Source of the DNA: an uncultured Elusimicrobia bacterium
GTDB taxonomy: Bacteria > Elusimicrobiota > Elusimicrobia > UBA1565 > UBA9628
Reading direction: 5' to 3'
Assembly (NCBI GenBank): GCA_903874575.1
Contig: CAIQSZ010000324.1
Location: 1-6,823 of the forward strand
Length of the DNA stretch: 6,823 nucleotides
Shown: one piece after another, positions 4,926 to 6,823 of the stretch
How positions within the stretch are numbered: the stretch's first letter is position 1
Layout of the letters: each line of letters opens with the position of its first letter
The notes under the pieces: model-generated
Seen by the model: only the letters and a program-made list of their open reading frames with translations
Told to the model about the DNA's origin: nothing
Databases searched by the model: none
Position numbers and translations under genes: made by a program

Positions 4926-6823
4926 ATGCCCCACGGAGCCCTCGTCGATATGACCGCCAAGTCTCGCCCCAAGCCCGCCGCCAACGCTAAAATCTCCGAA
5001 TACTACGGCTGCAACGTGTTCGGTTTGGAGACGATGAAGCTGCTTCTGCCGAAGGAGACCTTCCGCCGCGTTCAGGACGCCATCGAGAGGGGGCAGCGCC
5101 TCGACCTCGACGCCGCCAACGCCGTCGCCTCGGCGATGAAGACGTGGGCGATGCAGAAGGGCGCGACGCACTACTGCCATTGGTTCCAGCCGCTGACCGG
5201 CGCCACCGCCGAGAAGCACGACGCGTTCATCGACACCACGGGCGAGGGGGCCGTCCTCGAGACTTTCACGGGCCAGATGCTGGTGCAGGCCGAGCCGGAC
5301 GCCTCCTCCTTCCCGTCGGGCGGCCTGCGCGTCACTTTCGAGGCGCGCGGCTACACGGCGTGGGATCCCACGTCTCCCGCGTTCATCCTCGAGTCCGACG
5401 GCGGCAACACGCTCTGCATCCCGACCTGCTTCGTCTCTTACACGGGCCACGCGCTCGACACGAAGACGCCTTTGCTGCGCTCCATCGAGGCGCTGAACAA
5501 CGCCGCGCTGGGCATCCTGGCGTACTTCAAGAGCGACGTACGCAAGGTCGTCTCGACGCTCGGCGCCGAGCAGGAGTATTTCCTGATCGACCAGAAGTAC
5601 TTCGACGCTCGCCCCGACCTTCTGCTCGCGGGCCGCACCTTGTTCGGCGCGGCGTCGCCGAAGGGCCAGCAGCTCGAGGACCATTACTTCGGCTCCATCA
5701 AGGACCGGGTCTTCGAGTACATGACGGACATGGAGAACGAGCTGTACAAGCTGGGCGTTCCCTTGAAGACGCGCCACAACGAGGTCGCGCCGCACCAGTT
5801 CGAGAGCGCGCCGATCTTCGAGGAGGCGAACGTCGCCGTCGACCACAACCAGCTCGTCATGGACGTGATGAAGCGCGTCGCGGCGCGTCACGGCTTGGCG
5901 GCCCTGCTGTATGAGAAGCCCTTCGCGGGCGTCAACGGCTCGGGCAAGCACAACAACTGGTCGCTGGGCACCGACACGGGCAAGAACCTGCTGACCCCCG
6001 GCGCCACGCCCCAGGAGAACCTGCAGTTCCTGATCGTGCTGGTCTCGATCATCAAGGCCGTGCACGAGCACAGCCTGCTCCTGCGCGCGTCCATCGCCAG
6101 CTCGGGCAACGATCACCGTCTGGGCGCCAACGAGGCGCCGCCGGCGATCATGTCGGTGTTCCTGGGAGCCCAGCTGACCGAGGTCCTCAACGACCTCGAG
6201 AAGGGCGCGACCACCAAGCAGCTCGACCCGATGTGGATTCCGTTCGGCATCGACAAGATCCCGCCGGTGCTCAAGGACAACACGGACCGCAACCGGACCT
6301 CGCCGTTCGCCTTCACGGGCAACAAGTTCGAGTTCCGCGCGGTCGGCGCGTCCTTCAACAACGCGATCCCGATCACGACGCTGAACACGATCGTGGCCGG
6401 ACAGCTCATCGAGACCAAGAAGCTGATCGACGCGGCCATGAAGGGCGGCAAGCCCTTCAAGGACGCGGCGACCGCGGTGCTGCGCAAGCTCTACAAGGAA
6501 TCGAAGGCCGGACCAATTCTGGAGGAGGGCATCAACGAAGCCGGGGCATTCTCGTCCTGGCTCGCCGCCGCGACCTCTTACAGCGTCACCGGCGTACAGA
6601 TGATTCCGTTCTACATCTACTACTCGATGTTCGGTTTCCAGCGCATCGGCGACCTGGCCTGGGCCGCTGGCGACAGCCGTGCCCGCGGCTTCCTGCTGGG
6701 TGCCACGGCCGGCCGTACCACGCTGAACGGCGAAGGCCTGCAGCACGAAGATGGTCATAGCCATCTGCAAGCCGCCATGATTCCGAACTGCGTGTCATAC
6801 GACCCGACCTTCCACTACGAACT
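4926..6823 (+). CDS. glnN: Type III glutamine synthetase, 3' end replaced in frame by AceE-like sequence (runs off window)
   Basis: Glutamine synthetase makes glutamine from glutamate, ammonia and ATP in the cytoplasm. Residues 1-527 are type III (GlnN). The GSIII N-terminal domain shows NVFGLETMKLLLPKE and the AMKTWAMQKGATHYCHWFQP region with PLTGATAEKHDAF. The catalytic domain shows GAEQEYFLID (E215, E217), RHNEVAPHQFESAPIF (E286), GVNGSGKHNNWSLG (335-348, H342), NTDRNRTSPFAFTG (452-465) and FEFRAVG. Type III enzymes are usually about 700 residues. Here the homology stops near codon 527 (LRKLYKESK), so the roughly 200-residue C-terminal part is missing. From codon 528 the same frame continues as pyruvate dehydrogenase E1. 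Start ATG 4926 has GGAGAG 9 nt upstream. The 632 visible codons have no stop. Catalytic motifs are intact, but the native C-terminus is not in this window. Confidence 0.9.
   Translation, partial: MPHGALVDMTAKSRPKPAANAKISEYYGCNVFGLETMKLLLPKETFRRVQDAIERGQRLDLDAANAVASAMKTWAMQKGATHYCHWFQPLTGATAEKHDAFIDTTGEGAVLETFTGQMLVQAEPDASSFPSGGLRVTFEARGYTAWDPTSPAFILESDGGNTLCIPTCFVSYTGHALDTKTPLLRSIEALNNAALGILAYFKSDVRKVVSTLGAEQEYFLIDQKYFDARPDLLLAGRTLFGAASPKGQQLEDHYFGSIKDRVFEYMTDMENELYKLGVPLKTRHNEVAPHQFESAPIFEEANVAVDHNQLVMDVMKRVAARHGLAALLYEKPFAGVNGSGKHNNWSLGTDTGKNLLTPGATPQENLQFLIVLVSIIKAVHEHSLLLRASIASSGNDHRLGANEAPPAIMSVFLGAQLTEVLNDLEKGATTKQLDPMWIPFGIDKIPPVLKDNTDRNRTSPFAFTGNKFEFRAVGASFNNAIPITTLNTIVAGQLIETKKLIDAAMKGGKPFKDAATAVLRKLYKESKAGPILEEGINEAGAFSSWLAAATSYSVTGVQMIPFYIYYSMFGFQRIGDLAWAAGDSRARGFLLGATAGRTTLNGEGLQHEDGHSHLQAAMIPNCVSYDPTFHYE
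6507..6823 (+). other. aceE: AceE (pyruvate dehydrogenase E1) internal fragment fused to glutamine synthetase
   Basis: Codons 528-632 of the open frame match homodimeric pyruvate dehydrogenase E1, the thiamine-diphosphate enzyme that decarboxylates pyruvate and acetylates the E2 lipoyl groups. The stretch begins GPILEEGINEAGAFSSW and includes MIPFYIYYSMFGFQRIGDL, ARGFLLGATAGRTTLNGEG, LQHEDGHSH and IPNCVSYDPTF. Spacing matches E. coli AceE from about residue 562. E538, Y566 and H607 here correspond to E571, Y599 and H640 there (from memory of that enzyme). The first two thirds of AceE, including the diphosphate-binding domain, are absent. About 23 of its 105 codons end in A or T, against 3 in the 105 codons before it, and GAA, CGT, GGT and CAT appear. 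The piece looks proteobacterial-like in sequence and is foreign to this gene. Confidence 0.88.

Noticed and set aside
4800..6770. 656-codon minus-strand open frame opposite glutamine synthetase
   Set aside because: It is a mirror of the GlnN/AceE coding frame, rich in Arg, Val, Leu and Gln with no recognisable domain. It continues across the GlnN-AceE joint, which a real antisense gene would not be expected to do.

Overview
The window is high-GC bacterial DNA. From about 590 to 6,506 it is one coherent segment: almost every codon of its genes ends in G or C, and genes lie on both strands with short gaps. The proteins (LeuB, type III glutamine synthetase, a HemQ/chlorite-dismutase-family protein, an excisionase-type HTH fused to a receiver domain) suggest a Gram-negative, non-model bacterium of a deep-branching phylum. 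The phylum cannot be fixed from sequence reading alone.

Layout. (1) 1-~585: AT-richer DNA with the 3' part of an unrecognised membrane-protein gene, unlike the rest in codon use. (2) 586-633: a possible plus-strand gene tail whose stop interlocks with the stop of leuB. (3) 630-1712, minus: leuB, 3-isopropylmalate dehydrogenase (leucine synthesis). (4) 1828-2406, plus: HTH + receiver two-domain regulator, divergent from leuB. (5) 2452-2745, plus: small TPR-like lipoprotein. (6) 2767-3525 and 3522-3926, plus: HemQ/Cld-family protein translationally coupled to a divergent GIY-YIG-fold protein. (7) 3960-4748, minus: six-helix membrane protein. (8) 4926-6823, plus: a type III glutamine synthetase with an SD and a potentially structured leader. 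After about 527 codons it runs in frame into a pyruvate dehydrogenase E1 (AceE) sequence and leaves the window.

Two results stand out. First, four genes (1828, 2452, 2767, and 4748 on minus) have a -10 box ending exactly 6 nt before the start codon and no Shine-Dalgarno; three of these also have a -35 box with a 17-bp spacer. This predicts leaderless mRNAs. The operon-internal gene at 3522 has a strong AGGAGG and the glutamine synthetase gene has GGAGAG, so both initiation modes seem to coexist. Second, the glutamine synthetase-AceE joint coincides with an abrupt change in codon use, and the left end shows another composition change near 585. The simplest reading is a chimeric contig (misassembly) at one or both ends; real recombination is the alternative. 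I see no defence system, CRISPR array, transposase, tRNA or rRNA.
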